Positions 1 through 7,642 of a DNA stretch of 44,553 nucleotides are shown piece by piece. Each line of letters opens with the position of its first letter. Position 1 is the first letter of the stretch. The notes below the pieces were generated by a model. That model was not told where the DNA came from. It worked only from the letters and a program-made list of their open reading frames with translations, and did no database searches. A program made the position numbers and the translations under genes. Source of the stretch: Lachnospiraceae bacterium. GTDB lineage: Bacteria > Bacillota > Clostridia > Lachnospirales > Lachnospiraceae. The stretch spans positions 1 to 44,553 of the forward strand of contig JAFZQN010000069.1 in the NCBI GenBank assembly GCA_017620375.1, read 5' to 3'.

Positions 1-2
1 AA

Positions 3-620
3 ATGAATATAATTAATTATGCAGATGGAAAGAAATTGAATATCGACCGAAAAGAAACCTTCAGATATCTGGGATATCATTTCGGAGGTTCGGTGCCGGA
101 TGATCCGGAACTGGATAAGATGGTTACGGAACTGGAGAAAAAGCTTAAAGAGGCTGTTACTCCCAGATGTGCTTACGAGATTTATGCGTTAGAGGTTAAA
201 GATGACTCATGTGTGCTAAGTTCGGATAAGCAAGTTCTTATGATCAACAGTGCACGTCTTTCGGCGCATATCAGAGGGTGCAGAAATGCTATCCTGTTTG
301 CTGCGACTTTGGGACCCGGTGCAGATATGCTGATCAGGAGGTATAACGGGCGGTCTACCATAAAGCCTGCTATTCTCCAGGCAGTCGGTGCTGCAGCTAT
401 AGAGGCTTTTGCGGATGAGGTTACGGATATTATACGTTCTAATCCGGATACATCCGATCTCAAGATGAGATTCAGTCCCGGTTACGGGGATTTTAGCTTA
501 GAGTATCAGAACGACTTTTTTAGTCTGCTGAGTCTTGAAAAGAACTTAGGCATGAGCCTTAATTCCGCTCTTCTTATGAGCCCCTCAAAGAGTATTACCG
601 CTGTTATTGGAGTTATTTAA
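3..620 (+). CDS. Methionine synthase reactivation-domain protein (stand-alone)
   Basis: This 205-residue protein resembles the C-terminal activation (AdoMet-binding) domain of cobalamin-dependent methionine synthase. In that family the domain binds S-adenosylmethionine and re-methylates cobalamin that has been oxidised to the inactive cob(II) state. The sequence shows the family hallmark RFSPGYGD near residue 157, preceded by an Ala/Gly-rich helical stretch. It is shorter than the roughly 330-residue domain of full-length MetH, as is usual for the separate Firmicutes version. The metH gene follows about 16 bases downstream and lacks this domain, so the two very probably form one functional enzyme. 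The ATG is only two bases from the window edge, so neither the ribosome site nor an upstream start can be checked. Confidence 0.88.
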   Translation: MNIINYADGKKLNIDRKETFRYLGYHFGGSVPDDPELDKMVTELEKKLKEAVTPRCAYEIYALEVKDDSCVLSSDKQVLMINSARLSAHIRGCRNAILFAATLGPGADMLIRRYNGRSTIKPAILQAVGAAAIEAFADEVTDIIRSNPDTSDLKMRFSPGYGDFSLEYQNDFFSLLSLEKNLGMSLNSALLMSPSKSITAVIGVI

Positions 621-636
621 AGATAGGAATATTATT

Positions 637-3147
637 ATGAACGAAAACGCGAACAGATTAAGATCATTAATAGGCAAAGAACTGCTTTTCTCCGACGGTG
701 CCATGGGTACTCTGCTTCAGGCTTCGGGCATGAAGGGCGGAGAGATCCCCGAGACCTGGAATATGCTGCATCCCGAGGTGTTAACAGATATCCATACCAG
801 ATATCTTAATGCGGGATCCAACATCATTTCAGCCAATACATTCGGGTGTAACAAGTACAAGCTTGAGCACTGTGATTATGATCTTGATACTCTTGTTTTA
901 GAGGGTGTCAGGCTTGTTCGTGATGCTATAAACAGTTTTGAAAAAAGCGACAATGTTTATGCCAAGAAACCGCATTTTGTCGCACTGGACATAGGACCTT
1001 TGGGCAAGCTGTTAAAACCCATAGGTAATGTTTCTTTCGATGAGGCTGAAAGTGCTTATACCGAGATCATCAAAGCCGGTGTCAAGGCCGGTGCAGACCT
1101 GATCTTCTGTGAGACTTTTACCGATCTGTACGATCTTAAGGCTGCCATCATTGCAGCCAAAGAGAACTCCGATCTACCGCTGTTTGTTTCCGTCGCTCCC
1201 GATGAGAACGGAAGACTTCTTACAGGCGGTGACCTGGAGGCTTATGTGGCTCTTGCGGAAGGTCTCGGTGTTGACGTACTCGGTATGAACTGCGGTTTCG
1301 GTCCCAAGCAGTTTTTGAAGTTTTTACCTGTTATTACAAAGGTTTGCTCCACACCTGTGATCGTTCAGCCCAATGCAGGTCTTCCTAAAGTTGTTAACGG
1401 AGTTACCACTTTTGACGTAGGTCCGGAAGAGTTCTCCGCTGACGAGCTTGAACTGGTTAAGGGCGGTGCCGCTATAGTTGGCGGATGCTGCGGCTCCACA
1501 CCGGAGCACATCAATGCTTCGGTTGTACTATGCGAGAAAAGCTTATCAAAGCAGTTGCCTCCCATAACACCCAAAAACCTGACCGTTATTTCATCCTATA
1601 CCCATGCTGTTTATTTCGGTGAAAAACCTCTCCTTATCGGTGAAAGGATCAACCCGACCGGTAAGAAGGCTTTAAAACAGGCACTAAGGGATAAGGATAT
1701 CAACTATATCATCAACGAGGCTATAGCCGAGGAAGAAGCAGGCTCCGACATATTGGACGTAAATGTAGGTCTGCCCGAGATTGACGAGTGTGAGATGATG
1801 GAGACCGCCATCGAGGAGATCACCGCCATCAGCACTCTCCCGCTACAGATAGATACATCAGATATCAAGACCATGGAAAGGGCTCTGCGTATCTACAATG
1901 GAAAGCCCCTGCTTAACAGCGTAAACGGTAAACAGGAAAGTATGGAAGCCGTATTCCCTTTAGCAAAGAAATACGGTGCCTGCGTAGTAGCACTTACTCT
2001 TGATGAAACAGGTATCCCCGAGACAGCCGATGCCCGTGTGGCAATAGCTGAAAAGATAATTAATAAAGCCAAAGAATATGGTATAGACAAAAAAGATCTT
2101 ATATTTGACTCTCTGACCATGACTGTCAGCACGGATATAAGAAACGCTTCCGTGACTCTAGAGGCATTAAAGAAAATCAAGGAAACATTCGGCGTGAACA
2201 CTGTACTCGGCGTATCGAATGTCAGCTTCGGTCTGCCCCTAAGAAGTATCATGACCAGTACGTTCTTTACACTCGCCATGGAAAACGGTCTTTCCGCAGG
2301 TATCATTAACCCTCTTGATGAAAGACTGATGGCTGCATATGACAGTTTCCTTACCCTGCACGGACTCGATGCACAGTGTTTGAGATATATAGAAAAATAT
2401 AGTGAAAAGGCTGATCCGTATACTACTCCAGTGGGAACGGGTAATGGGGCAGCAGGTGCTGCCTTCGGTAATAACGGTGCAGGAAACGGCACTAAAGGCG
2501 GTTCGGATGTAAGTTCCGGTCAGTCACCTCTTTTCACCGCCGTAGTAAAAGGTATGATAGACAAGGCGGGTACTGAGTGCAAAGCTATGCTGGCTAACGG
2601 TGCTACACCTATCGAGATCATAGACGAGAATCTTATCCCCGGACTTGATACAGTCGGGAAAAGCTTTGAAGAAAAGAAAACCTTCCTGCCCCAGCTCCTT
2701 ATGAGCGCTGATGCAGCGAAGGCCGCTTTTGATGTGATAAAACAGTATTATGCAGAAAACGGTACAAAGGGTGAATCCAAAGGTACCGTGGTCATGGCTA
2801 CTGTAAAGGGAGATATCCATGATATCGGTAAAAACATAGTTAAGGTTCTCTTGGAAAACTACGACTATACCGTTATTGATCTAGGGAAAGACGTAGCTCC
2901 CGAGACCATAGTGGATACGGTGCTTGAACACAACATCAAGCTGGTAGGCTTAAGTGCCCTTATGACCACCACCGTAGTCAGCATGGAAGAAACCATAAAA
3001 CAGCTCCGCGAAAAAGCTCCGTTCTGCAAAGTCGTGGTAGGCGGTGCGGTTCTTACACAGGAATACGCTGACAAGATCGGTGCCGACAGATATTCACCTC
3101 AGGCCATGGATACCGTTAAATATGCTAAAGAAGTGTTTGGAAAATAA
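637..3147 (+). CDS. metH: Cobalamin-dependent methionine synthase, lacking activation domain
   Basis: MetH transfers a methyl group from methyltetrahydrofolate via cobalamin to homocysteine in the cytoplasm. The order seen is a homocysteine S-methyltransferase domain (about 1-300, Zn-ligand motif GGCCG near 282), a pterin-binding domain (about 325-590), a Gly/Asn-rich linker (about 599-630), then the cobalamin cap and Rossmann domains. The lower-ligand motif DIHDIGKN sits near residue 726. The protein is 836 residues, against roughly 1200 for one-piece MetH; the missing activation domain is encoded just upstream. I chose ATG 637, preceded by a purine-rich AGATAGGA, over an in-frame TTG at 607 that overlaps the upstream gene. 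A strong hairpin terminator follows the stop. Confidence 0.95.
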   Translation: MNENANRLRSLIGKELLFSDGAMGTLLQASGMKGGEIPETWNMLHPEVLTDIHTRYLNAGSNIISANTFGCNKYKLEHCDYDLDTLVLEGVRLVRDAINSFEKSDNVYAKKPHFVALDIGPLGKLLKPIGNVSFDEAESAYTEIIKAGVKAGADLIFCETFTDLYDLKAAIIAAKENSDLPLFVSVAPDENGRLLTGGDLEAYVALAEGLGVDVLGMNCGFGPKQFLKFLPVITKVCSTPVIVQPNAGLPKVVNGVTTFDVGPEEFSADELELVKGGAAIVGGCCGSTPEHINASVVLCEKSLSKQLPPITPKNLTVISSYTHAVYFGEKPLLIGERINPTGKKALKQALRDKDINYIINEAIAEEEAGSDILDVNVGLPEIDECEMMETAIEEITAISTLPLQIDTSDIKTMERALRIYNGKPLLNSVNGKQESMEAVFPLAKKYGACVVALTLDETGIPETADARVAIAEKIINKAKEYGIDKKDLIFDSLTMTVSTDIRNASVTLEALKKIKETFGVNTVLGVSNVSFGLPLRSIMTSTFFTLAMENGLSAGIINPLDERLMAAYDSFLTLHGLDAQCLRYIEKYSEKADPYTTPVGTGNGAAGAAFGNNGAGNGTKGGSDVSSGQSPLFTAVVKGMIDKAGTECKAMLANGATPIEIIDENLIPGLDTVGKSFEEKKTFLPQLLMSADAAKAAFDVIKQYYAENGTKGESKGTVVMATVKGDIHDIGKNIVKVLLENYDYTVIDLGKDVAPETIVDTVLEHNIKLVGLSALMTTTVVSMEETIKQLREKAPFCKVVVGGAVLTQEYADKIGADRYSPQAMDTVKYAKEVFGK

Positions 3148-3151
3148 ATGT

Positions 3152-3187
3152 AAAGTGCCAACGAGTATGTTTCGTTGGCACTTTTAT
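3152..3187 (+). terminator. Rho-independent terminator of metH
   Basis: A perfect 13-bp stem (3152-3164 with 3172-3184) closes a 7-base loop and ends in TTTT, four bases after the metH stop codon. Confidence 0.92.
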
Positions 3188-3211
3188 CATTCTGCAAATC
3201 CAATAAATCTG

Positions 3212-3382
3212 TCAGTTTTCTCCTAATAGTTTTTGTCGATAATACTCTTTCTCATTAGGAGCATCTATTCCTTGTTTTTCAATCATTTTAATTTCTAAGT
3301 TACTGTCAATATAAACGTTGGCATTTCTAATTTCTAATTTAGGGTTGCAATACGTTTTTTTATAAAGATTGTCTTTAAACCT
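3212..3382 (-). pseudogene. Possible gene remnant, 56 open codons with no start
   Basis: A minus-strand frame is open from just after a TAG at 3383-3385 to a TGA at 3212. It reads like a soluble, Lys/Glu-rich protein end, including NPKLEIRNANVYIDS and a terminal RQKLLGEN. No ATG, GTG or TTG with a ribosome site opens it; the first ATG would leave only 24 residues. It lies directly downstream of the 171-residue secreted protein. It could be the decayed 3' end of a lost gene, or chance in A+T-rich DNA. Confidence 0.3.
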
Positions 3383-3389
3383 CTAAAAA

Positions 3390-3905
3390 TTAAGACACTG
3401 AACCTTCCTGGCTAACCCTTATACTTACACTAAAATCTTGAGAAATACCTATCATGTTCGTTGCTGTAAATGAAAACTCAACATCAACATATTTATTAAA
3501 TATAAAGAAATACTGTCCATATTCAATATCAAGAACTCTATTTGATATTGATACTGTAGAAGGAACATTATATACATTTCCTCGAGCATTTGATACACTT
3601 ATATAATCAGCATCGTCATCCCAAGTAAAATCACCCTCTACATAGTATGTCATTACTGTTCCTGCTGACCAAGTATAAGTATCCGTTTTTCTTAAATGTG
3701 CACTACCGGAAATATTTCTAAGATCAATCGGTGTTCCAGTTATCTTTTCATATACCATCGCATCAAGTTCTTCATCATAGTATGTTCTTTCAGAGTATAC
3801 AACCTCATTTAATAACTCACCTTGATTTTCATCAGCGGAAACTCCAACAGAATTAATCGCAAAAGCCATTATTAATACAAACGCTAATAAGATCCTCTTT
3901 TTCAT
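3390..3905 (-). CDS. Small secreted protein, unknown, SERTYYDEELDA block
   Basis: I do not recognise this 171-residue protein. It has a clear signal peptide (residues 1-24: KKR, hydrophobic core, cleavage near VSA). Mature residues 38-49 are SERTYYDEELDA, identical to a block in the neighbouring 81-residue protein. The rest is rich in Thr, Ser, aromatic and beta-forming residues, with one Lys-rich point and no cysteine, suggesting a small secreted beta-sandwich. It lies 47 bases downstream of the 81-residue gene, with a GGAGG ribosome site, and probably shares its transcript. The locus is A+T-rich compared with metH. Its function is unknown; a secreted effector or surface accessory protein of the PadR locus is an inference. 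Confidence 0.7.
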   Translation of the reverse strand: MKKRILLAFVLIMAFAINSVGVSADENQGELLNEVVYSERTYYDEELDAMVYEKITGTPIDLRNISGSAHLRKTDTYTWSAGTVMTYYVEGDFTWDDDADYISVSNARGNVYNVPSTVSISNRVLDIEYGQYFFIFNKYVDVEFSFTATNMIGISQDFSVSIRVSQEGSVS

Positions 3906-3952
3906 AAAAGACCTCCATTCTATAACATTTAACAGTCCTTTTGTTCCTACGG

Positions 3953-4198
3953 TTACGGTTCTACAGTATACGTTACTCCATTCACAGTAAATGTTGATGT
4001 TTCGTATGCCTTAAATTCAATAGTTTCATTAATCTCGGCATCAAGTTCCTCATCGTAATAAGTTCTTTCTGAAATTGTGATAAATCCGTCATCAGAAGGT
4101 TTCTCTCCTGTATCTGCTGCTGCATCAACTATTCTCGGTCCTATTACAAGCATCAAAATTGCTATAATTGCTAACACCTTGTTCTTCATGGTCTTCAC
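3953..4198 (-). CDS. Small exported protein, unknown, SERTYYDEELDA block
   Basis: This 81-residue protein has a signal peptide (residues 1-27, basic start, hydrophobic core, cleavage near VDA/AA). Its short acidic mature part carries SERTYYDEELDA at residues 43-54, the same block as the next gene, and ends in VNGVTYTVEP. It is probably a truncated or diverged paralogue of the 171-residue neighbour. The ribosome site AGGAGG lies 7-8 bases before the ATG. An inverted repeat at 4225-4247, nearly identical to one before the membrane-protein gene of this locus, lies just upstream and is a plausible PadR operator. Function unknown. Confidence 0.7.
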   Translation of the reverse strand: MKTMKNKVLAIIAILMLVIGPRIVDAAADTGEKPSDDGFITISERTYYDEELDAEINETIEFKAYETSTFTVNGVTYTVEP

Positions 4199-4224
4199 CT
4201 CCTTTCTTTACATATGTTTGCTTC

Positions 4225-4247
4225 GCTATTGTGCATTGTTCAATAGC
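4225..4247. promoter_or_regulatory. Candidate PadR operator, site 2
   Basis: Perfect 7-bp arms GCTATTG and CAATAGC surround 9 bases, about 38 bases upstream of the 81-residue gene. On the minus strand the inner 21 bases match the site at 5423-5443 at 17 positions. Assignment to the PadR protein encoded next to it is an inference. Confidence 0.6.
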
Positions 4248-4263
4248 TATGTATAAAAATCAC

Positions 4264-4584
4264 TTATTCACCAGCTTTAAGTCCAAATTCTTCAACTATT
4301 CTGTTGATCATGGCCCATTCTTCCATTTTCATTTTTAGATAATCAGTCCCTTTGGGGGTAATTCTGTAATATTTTCTGACTGGTCCACCGGATTCACTTC
4401 CTTCATACACTTCGGCATATCCTTCCGCTTTAAGCCTTCTTAAAATTACATATATAGAACTGTTATCATTGTCAGGAAAGTATTCTGCCATTTTCTGCAT
4501 AATGGGATATCCATATCGGTCTTTATCTGATATGTATTTTAAAATACACATCTCAATTATCCCCTTTTTTATCTGCGCATCCAT
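4264..4584 (-). CDS. PadR-family transcriptional repressor
   Basis: This 106-residue protein is a minimal PadR regulator: an N-terminal winged helix-turn-helix (about residues 5-80) with KGIIEMCILKYI, GYPIMQKM, SSIYVILRRLKAEGY and the wing RKYYRITPKG, then a short helical dimerisation tail. The family represses neighbouring, often membrane-protein, genes and its own operon. The gene starts six bases after the stop of the membrane-protein gene upstream, with a poor ribosome site, so translational coupling is likely. Two copies of one palindrome lie in front of the operon and in front of the downstream small secreted genes, fitting autoregulation and local control. The inducing ligand cannot be inferred. 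Confidence 0.9.
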   Translation of the reverse strand: MDAQIKKGIIEMCILKYISDKDRYGYPIMQKMAEYFPDNDNSSIYVILRRLKAEGYAEVYEGSESGGPVRKYYRITPKGTDYLKMKMEEWAMINRIVEEFGLKAGE

Positions 4585-4590
4585 TATAAA

Positions 4591-5385
4591 TCAAACATCA
4601 GCCTGCTTAAACAAGCGTCCTTCCCTCACTGTTTTCTCGAGCTTGATCCTCCAATAATAATATCCTATCGCTATAATAGACGCAATAAGAACTGCAGTTA
4701 CGCAATTACCTACATAAACTGAATCTTCCGATTCTATATTGCCCACTCTAGACAAAAAACTTTTTGTCATACTGATATATATAGCAGACTGTATTGCCAT
4801 GCCTCCATAATAAAGCCTACAACCGATAAAATACATATATAGTGAATACATGAGTACCGCAATAGCAATTCCTATCACAGCATATGAAAGAATACTAATA
4901 CTTTTCCCTATGTGCAGCGTATCCTTGTATGAATCATAAAATTTTTGAAGCAGGAGCATAAAAATAACAAATGCCGTGCCTATAACTATCATCATTCCTT
5001 CAATAGTGAAGAATAATTTTCTCTCCCATATTAAAATACTGCTTCGCCTTGGAACCAGATAATCTTTTGTGATTTCTATAAAAAGGAACGCTATCTCCAA
5101 TGATGTTATTGTTGTAAAAAGCCAAAGAGGCAAACGATAAAAAAATATATATGTCATTATCATTATACTAAGTACTAAGACAATTTCAACTATATAATCG
5201 AAGTTCTTTCTCTTTCCCTTTTTTATCTCGCCTGTAAGAGTCTTCGGGTTACCAAATACAGCATTTACATCTTCCTGTTGCACGGAACCATCTTCTATAT
5301 CATTCAATATATCCGCGATTTCTTTTGCAGCAACAAATGGCAAAAGACGGTTTTTTACAGAGACTTCATATTTAAGTATATCCAT
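4591..5385 (-). CDS. Polytopic membrane protein with HAAS-like N-terminus, PadR partner
   Basis: The 264-residue product begins with a soluble helical stretch of about 55 residues that resembles the HAAS/DUF1700-type module (acidic residues followed by VFGNPKTLTGEI). Five or six hydrophobic membrane segments follow between residues 65 and 250. Such proteins are commonly encoded beside PadR regulators; their biochemical role is not established. The start has a strong GGAGG ribosome site. A TTGACA-17-TATTTT promoter precedes it, and its -35 region is covered by a palindromic candidate operator. It is the first gene of a run that continues with PadR and probably the two small secreted proteins. 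Confidence 0.75.
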   Translation of the reverse strand: MDILKYEVSVKNRLLPFVAAKEIADILNDIEDGSVQQEDVNAVFGNPKTLTGEIKKGKRKNFDYIVEIVLVLSIMIMTYIFFYRLPLWLFTTITSLEIAFLFIEITKDYLVPRRSSILIWERKLFFTIEGMMIVIGTAFVIFMLLLQKFYDSYKDTLHIGKSISILSYAVIGIAIAVLMYSLYMYFIGCRLYYGGMAIQSAIYISMTKSFLSRVGNIESEDSVYVGNCVTAVLIASIIAIGYYYWRIKLEKTVREGRLFKQADV

Positions 5386-5411
5386 CTAAACGCCTCCATT
5401 TCTTCAACTAT

Positions 5412-5440
5412 AAAATATCATACTATTGTATATTTGTCAA
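5412..5440 (-). promoter_or_regulatory. Promoter of the PadR-locus membrane gene
   Basis: On the minus strand a -35 TTGACA (5435-5440) and a -10 TATTTT (5412-5417) are 17 bases apart, about 30 bases before the start codon. The candidate operator at 5422-5444 overlaps the -35 box and the spacer, so a bound repressor would exclude RNA polymerase. Confidence 0.75.
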
Positions 5441-5444
5441 TAGT
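5422..5444. promoter_or_regulatory. Candidate PadR operator, site 1
   Basis: Perfect 7-bp arms ACTATTG and CAATAGT flank 9 bases and overlap the promoter -35 element. The site shares arm sequence, spacing and most central bases with 4225-4247. No other CTATTG-N9-CAATAG was noticed in the window by eye. Confidence 0.65.
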
Positions 5445-5546
5445 TTGTCAAGTGCTTTACTTTTTGTCAAGAAAAAATGCCACCAAACTGTGAATAACCC
5501 TTATTCCTGAAAGTGTTCTTTTTGTTTTACACACTTCTAATTGCTT

Positions 5547-6905
5547 TCAGTTCATACTTTCTCCAATATCACTTACAATACCAATGAAAAACGGAGTATT
5601 ACTCTTGCAATCAATGAGCATATAAACAAAAGGTCTGTCCAGGTATACTTCATGATAATCCGGCGCCGCACCGTTATCGGTACTGGTAGCTGTGACCGCG
5701 CCGGCTTTTGTACCTTTTTCGTCTACTGAAATGAAGGTTTTGTGCAGCACTTTGCTTATATAAATATTGCCTTCATCCCCTGAAGCAATTCCTGAAAGAT
5801 CAGCTTTCGAAAAATCAAAAGCATCAGACATCCCCATTGTTTTCAACGCCTTGTTCAATTCAATAGTGTAATCATAGGAAAACTTGGGTAATTTTGCAAA
5901 AACCATCCCATTGGAACTGGTATCCATCAGGTTTCCAATCTTTTTTTCTGACAGAGTATCCACATAATCCGCCATCCGTATATTTTCCTTAGGAAGAAGT
6001 GCTACAAAAGCATAGTCCCTGCCTTTATAATATTTGATAAAACCTGTAGTATCTTCATCTTCCAGGTAAAGCCCTTCTGTCGAATGCATAAAAGTTACTT
6101 GTTTCTCTGTCCCGGTTTCTGTAGTAAATATCCCTTCACGTACACTGTGACTTTGATAGATCTTTTCCCATTCGGCATCAAATGAAAGCGCGTTTATCAG
6201 GTACATAACCGTTTCTTCAGGAATATCCTCTTCCTGTATTTTTTTTATCATACCGTCCGTCTTATCATCTACCCATTTATTTATCTCGTTTTTGGCATCT
6301 TCGTCAAATTTTCTTTGGTATATCTCTGCTCCATAATAATTTGCATTGGTCTGCAGGAAACCGTTATTTACACCCTTTAATCCATCTTTAAACCATATGG
6401 AATTTGCCATGGACAGTTTACTTTTCTCACTTTGTGCCAGGTTTGACATATATCCCAAAATACACTTATTTAATGTATCACGGTCTACGCCCAATACCTG
6501 CTCCATCTGCCTTAGCGTTTCACCTTCGGCACCATTAGTGCACATACCAAGTGATGCCATAACGGATACAGGAGATATAAGCAAATTCTCACCATCTACG
6601 TAGCACTCTTTAAAAAGTTGTACAGAAAAGTCGGTGATGGTTTTAGCATAAATATCACCGGAAGCCCCATAAATATCTTTTTCAGCCTCGATCCCTTCCA
6701 TCAGGTTTGAAGCCTTTATCTTACGAGATCCACTAATGATAAGAACCGCTCCTATTATTATCACTACTGCTATAGATGCAGCAATCGTAAGATACTTTCG
6801 TTTTATTTTCCTGATATTAGGAGTGGGCAGCATGTTTTGTTCACTACGATTAAGTATTTCATCGCTTATGCCGTTCATGCTTTTATAGAGATCTTCTTTA
6901 TTCAT
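5547..6905 (-). CDS. Membrane-anchored serpin, candidate partner of the ECF sigma factor
   Basis: This 452-residue protein is a serpin (suicide serine/cysteine-protease inhibitor fold) with an unusual start: about 35 cytoplasmic residues, a membrane helix at about 40-58, then an extracellular serpin domain from about 85. Family features include the FSVQLFKE helix, LLISPVSV, the NALSFDAEW strand, and a reactive-loop hinge GTKAGAVTATST near 397 ending in DRPF and PFFIGIV. The predicted scissile bond lies near small residues (NGAA), but its exact position is uncertain. The start overlaps the upstream sigma-factor stop by 8 bases and has an AGGAGGG ribosome site, so translation is coupled. The N-terminus resembles the short cytoplasmic segment of clostridial anti-sigma-type proteins. 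A regulatory role is an inference. Confidence 0.88.
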   Translation of the reverse strand: MNKEDLYKSMNGISDEILNRSEQNMLPTPNIRKIKRKYLTIAASIAVVIIIGAVLIISGSRKIKASNLMEGIEAEKDIYGASGDIYAKTITDFSVQLFKECYVDGENLLISPVSVMASLGMCTNGAEGETLRQMEQVLGVDRDTLNKCILGYMSNLAQSEKSKLSMANSIWFKDGLKGVNNGFLQTNANYYGAEIYQRKFDEDAKNEINKWVDDKTDGMIKKIQEEDIPEETVMYLINALSFDAEWEKIYQSHSVREGIFTTETGTEKQVTFMHSTEGLYLEDEDTTGFIKYYKGRDYAFVALLPKENIRMADYVDTLSEKKIGNLMDTSSNGMVFAKLPKFSYDYTIELNKALKTMGMSDAFDFSKADLSGIASGDEGNIYISKVLHKTFISVDEKGTKAGAVTATSTDNGAAPDYHEVYLDRPFVYMLIDCKSNTPFFIGIVSDIGESMN

Positions 6906-7461
6906 CTATGTAGCCCTCCTTCTTCAAATATTCCTTTAAACTTGCTCTAACTCTTTGCAATATCACCGATACATTATGCGGAGTTATCCCATAACGTGTT
7001 GCTATGGTTTTAATGCTGTCTGTAAAAAAATACCTGCGTGTAAATATATCACCCTCTCGTACGGGAAGCTGACTTACATATACTCCGATAGTTTTTTCAA
7101 GTTCTTTGGCTTCCAGCTCATTACTTATATCCTTACCGTCCCCGACGCATTCGGACAGTTCTTCTAAAGCCACGGCTGCTTCTTTACCTGATCGTTTCTT
7201 GGCAGTCATGGCTTTTAATCTGTTTATAGCTGAATTTCTTGTGATCCTGGCAAGGAACAGTTTGAGTACATTCGGCCTCTTTGGAGGCATTTCGTTCCAT
7301 GCAGTAAGCCATGTATCATTGACGCATTCTTCCGAATCTTCCCTGTTGGTAAGGATATTTTTCGCTATCGCGAAGCAATAATTCTCGTATTTTTGTGTAG
7401 TATAATATATGGCTTTCTGATCCCTTTCCCAATACATGTCGATTATCTCTTTATCGTCCAT
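6898..7461 (-). CDS. ECF-type RNA polymerase sigma factor
   Basis: The 187-residue protein has the two-domain layout of extracytoplasmic-function sigma factors. The sigma-2 region (about 15-85) contains NREDSEECVNDTWLTAWN, and sigma-4 (about 125-183) contains the helix-turn-helix IKTIATRYGITPHNVSVILQRVR. Such factors are normally held inactive by a membrane anti-sigma factor encoded next to them. Here the coupled downstream gene encodes a membrane-anchored serpin, which makes that protein the natural candidate. An AGG-type ribosome site precedes ATG 7461, and a TTGTCT-17-TATAAT promoter lies upstream. No second, ECF-type autoregulated promoter could be fixed with confidence. Confidence 0.93.
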   Translation of the reverse strand: MDDKEIIDMYWERDQKAIYYTTQKYENYCFAIAKNILTNREDSEECVNDTWLTAWNEMPPKRPNVLKLFLARITRNSAINRLKAMTAKKRSGKEAAVALEELSECVGDGKDISNELEAKELEKTIGVYVSQLPVREGDIFTRRYFFTDSIKTIATRYGITPHNVSVILQRVRASLKEYLKKEGYIDE

Positions 7462-7478
7462 AGCAACCTCCGGATATT

Positions 7479-7507
7479 ATTATAGGACGTTCTATAGGAT
7501 AAGACAA
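7479..7507 (-). promoter_or_regulatory. Promoter of the ECF sigma-serpin operon
   Basis: On the minus strand -35 TTGTCT (7502-7507) and -10 TATAAT (7479-7484) are separated by 17 bases. This is a housekeeping-type promoter, about 18 bases before the sigma-factor start. Confidence 0.7.
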
Positions 7508-7586
7508 CTTTTTTTATGGAATGTCACAAAGAGTACAAAGATCGTTGGCATTTTCAAAGCATGTTTTTGCAATCCTCCGATTTAAA

Positions 7587-7626
7587 GTAAAAACGTGACA
7601 GTGTGGACTGTCCCCACTGTCACGTT
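7587..7626 (-). terminator. Terminator of the HIT-murI-AAA+ operon; REP-like palindrome
   Basis: A perfect 12-bp stem (7592-7603 with 7615-7626) contains an inner GGAC/GTCC pairing and is followed on the minus strand by a T-rich run. It lies 17 bases after the AAA+ gene stop. The GTGACAGTG/CACTGTCAC core looks like repetitive extragenic palindromes of Firmicutes, but only one copy was noticed here. Confidence 0.75.
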
Positions 7627-7642
7627 GGCACTTTTGTTATTT

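Noticed and set aside
607-636. TTG start giving ten extra residues on metH
   Set aside because: It overlaps the upstream gene and the extra residues are not part of the homocysteine domain; ATG 637 fits better.
1893-2492. 199-codon open frame antisense to metH
   Set aside because: It lies fully inside the confident metH gene, has no ribosome site and no recognisable domain.
5445-5546. Terminator after the serpin gene
   Set aside because: Several weak, competing inverted repeats (for example CTGAAAG/CTTTCAG) are present, but none is followed at once by a T run.
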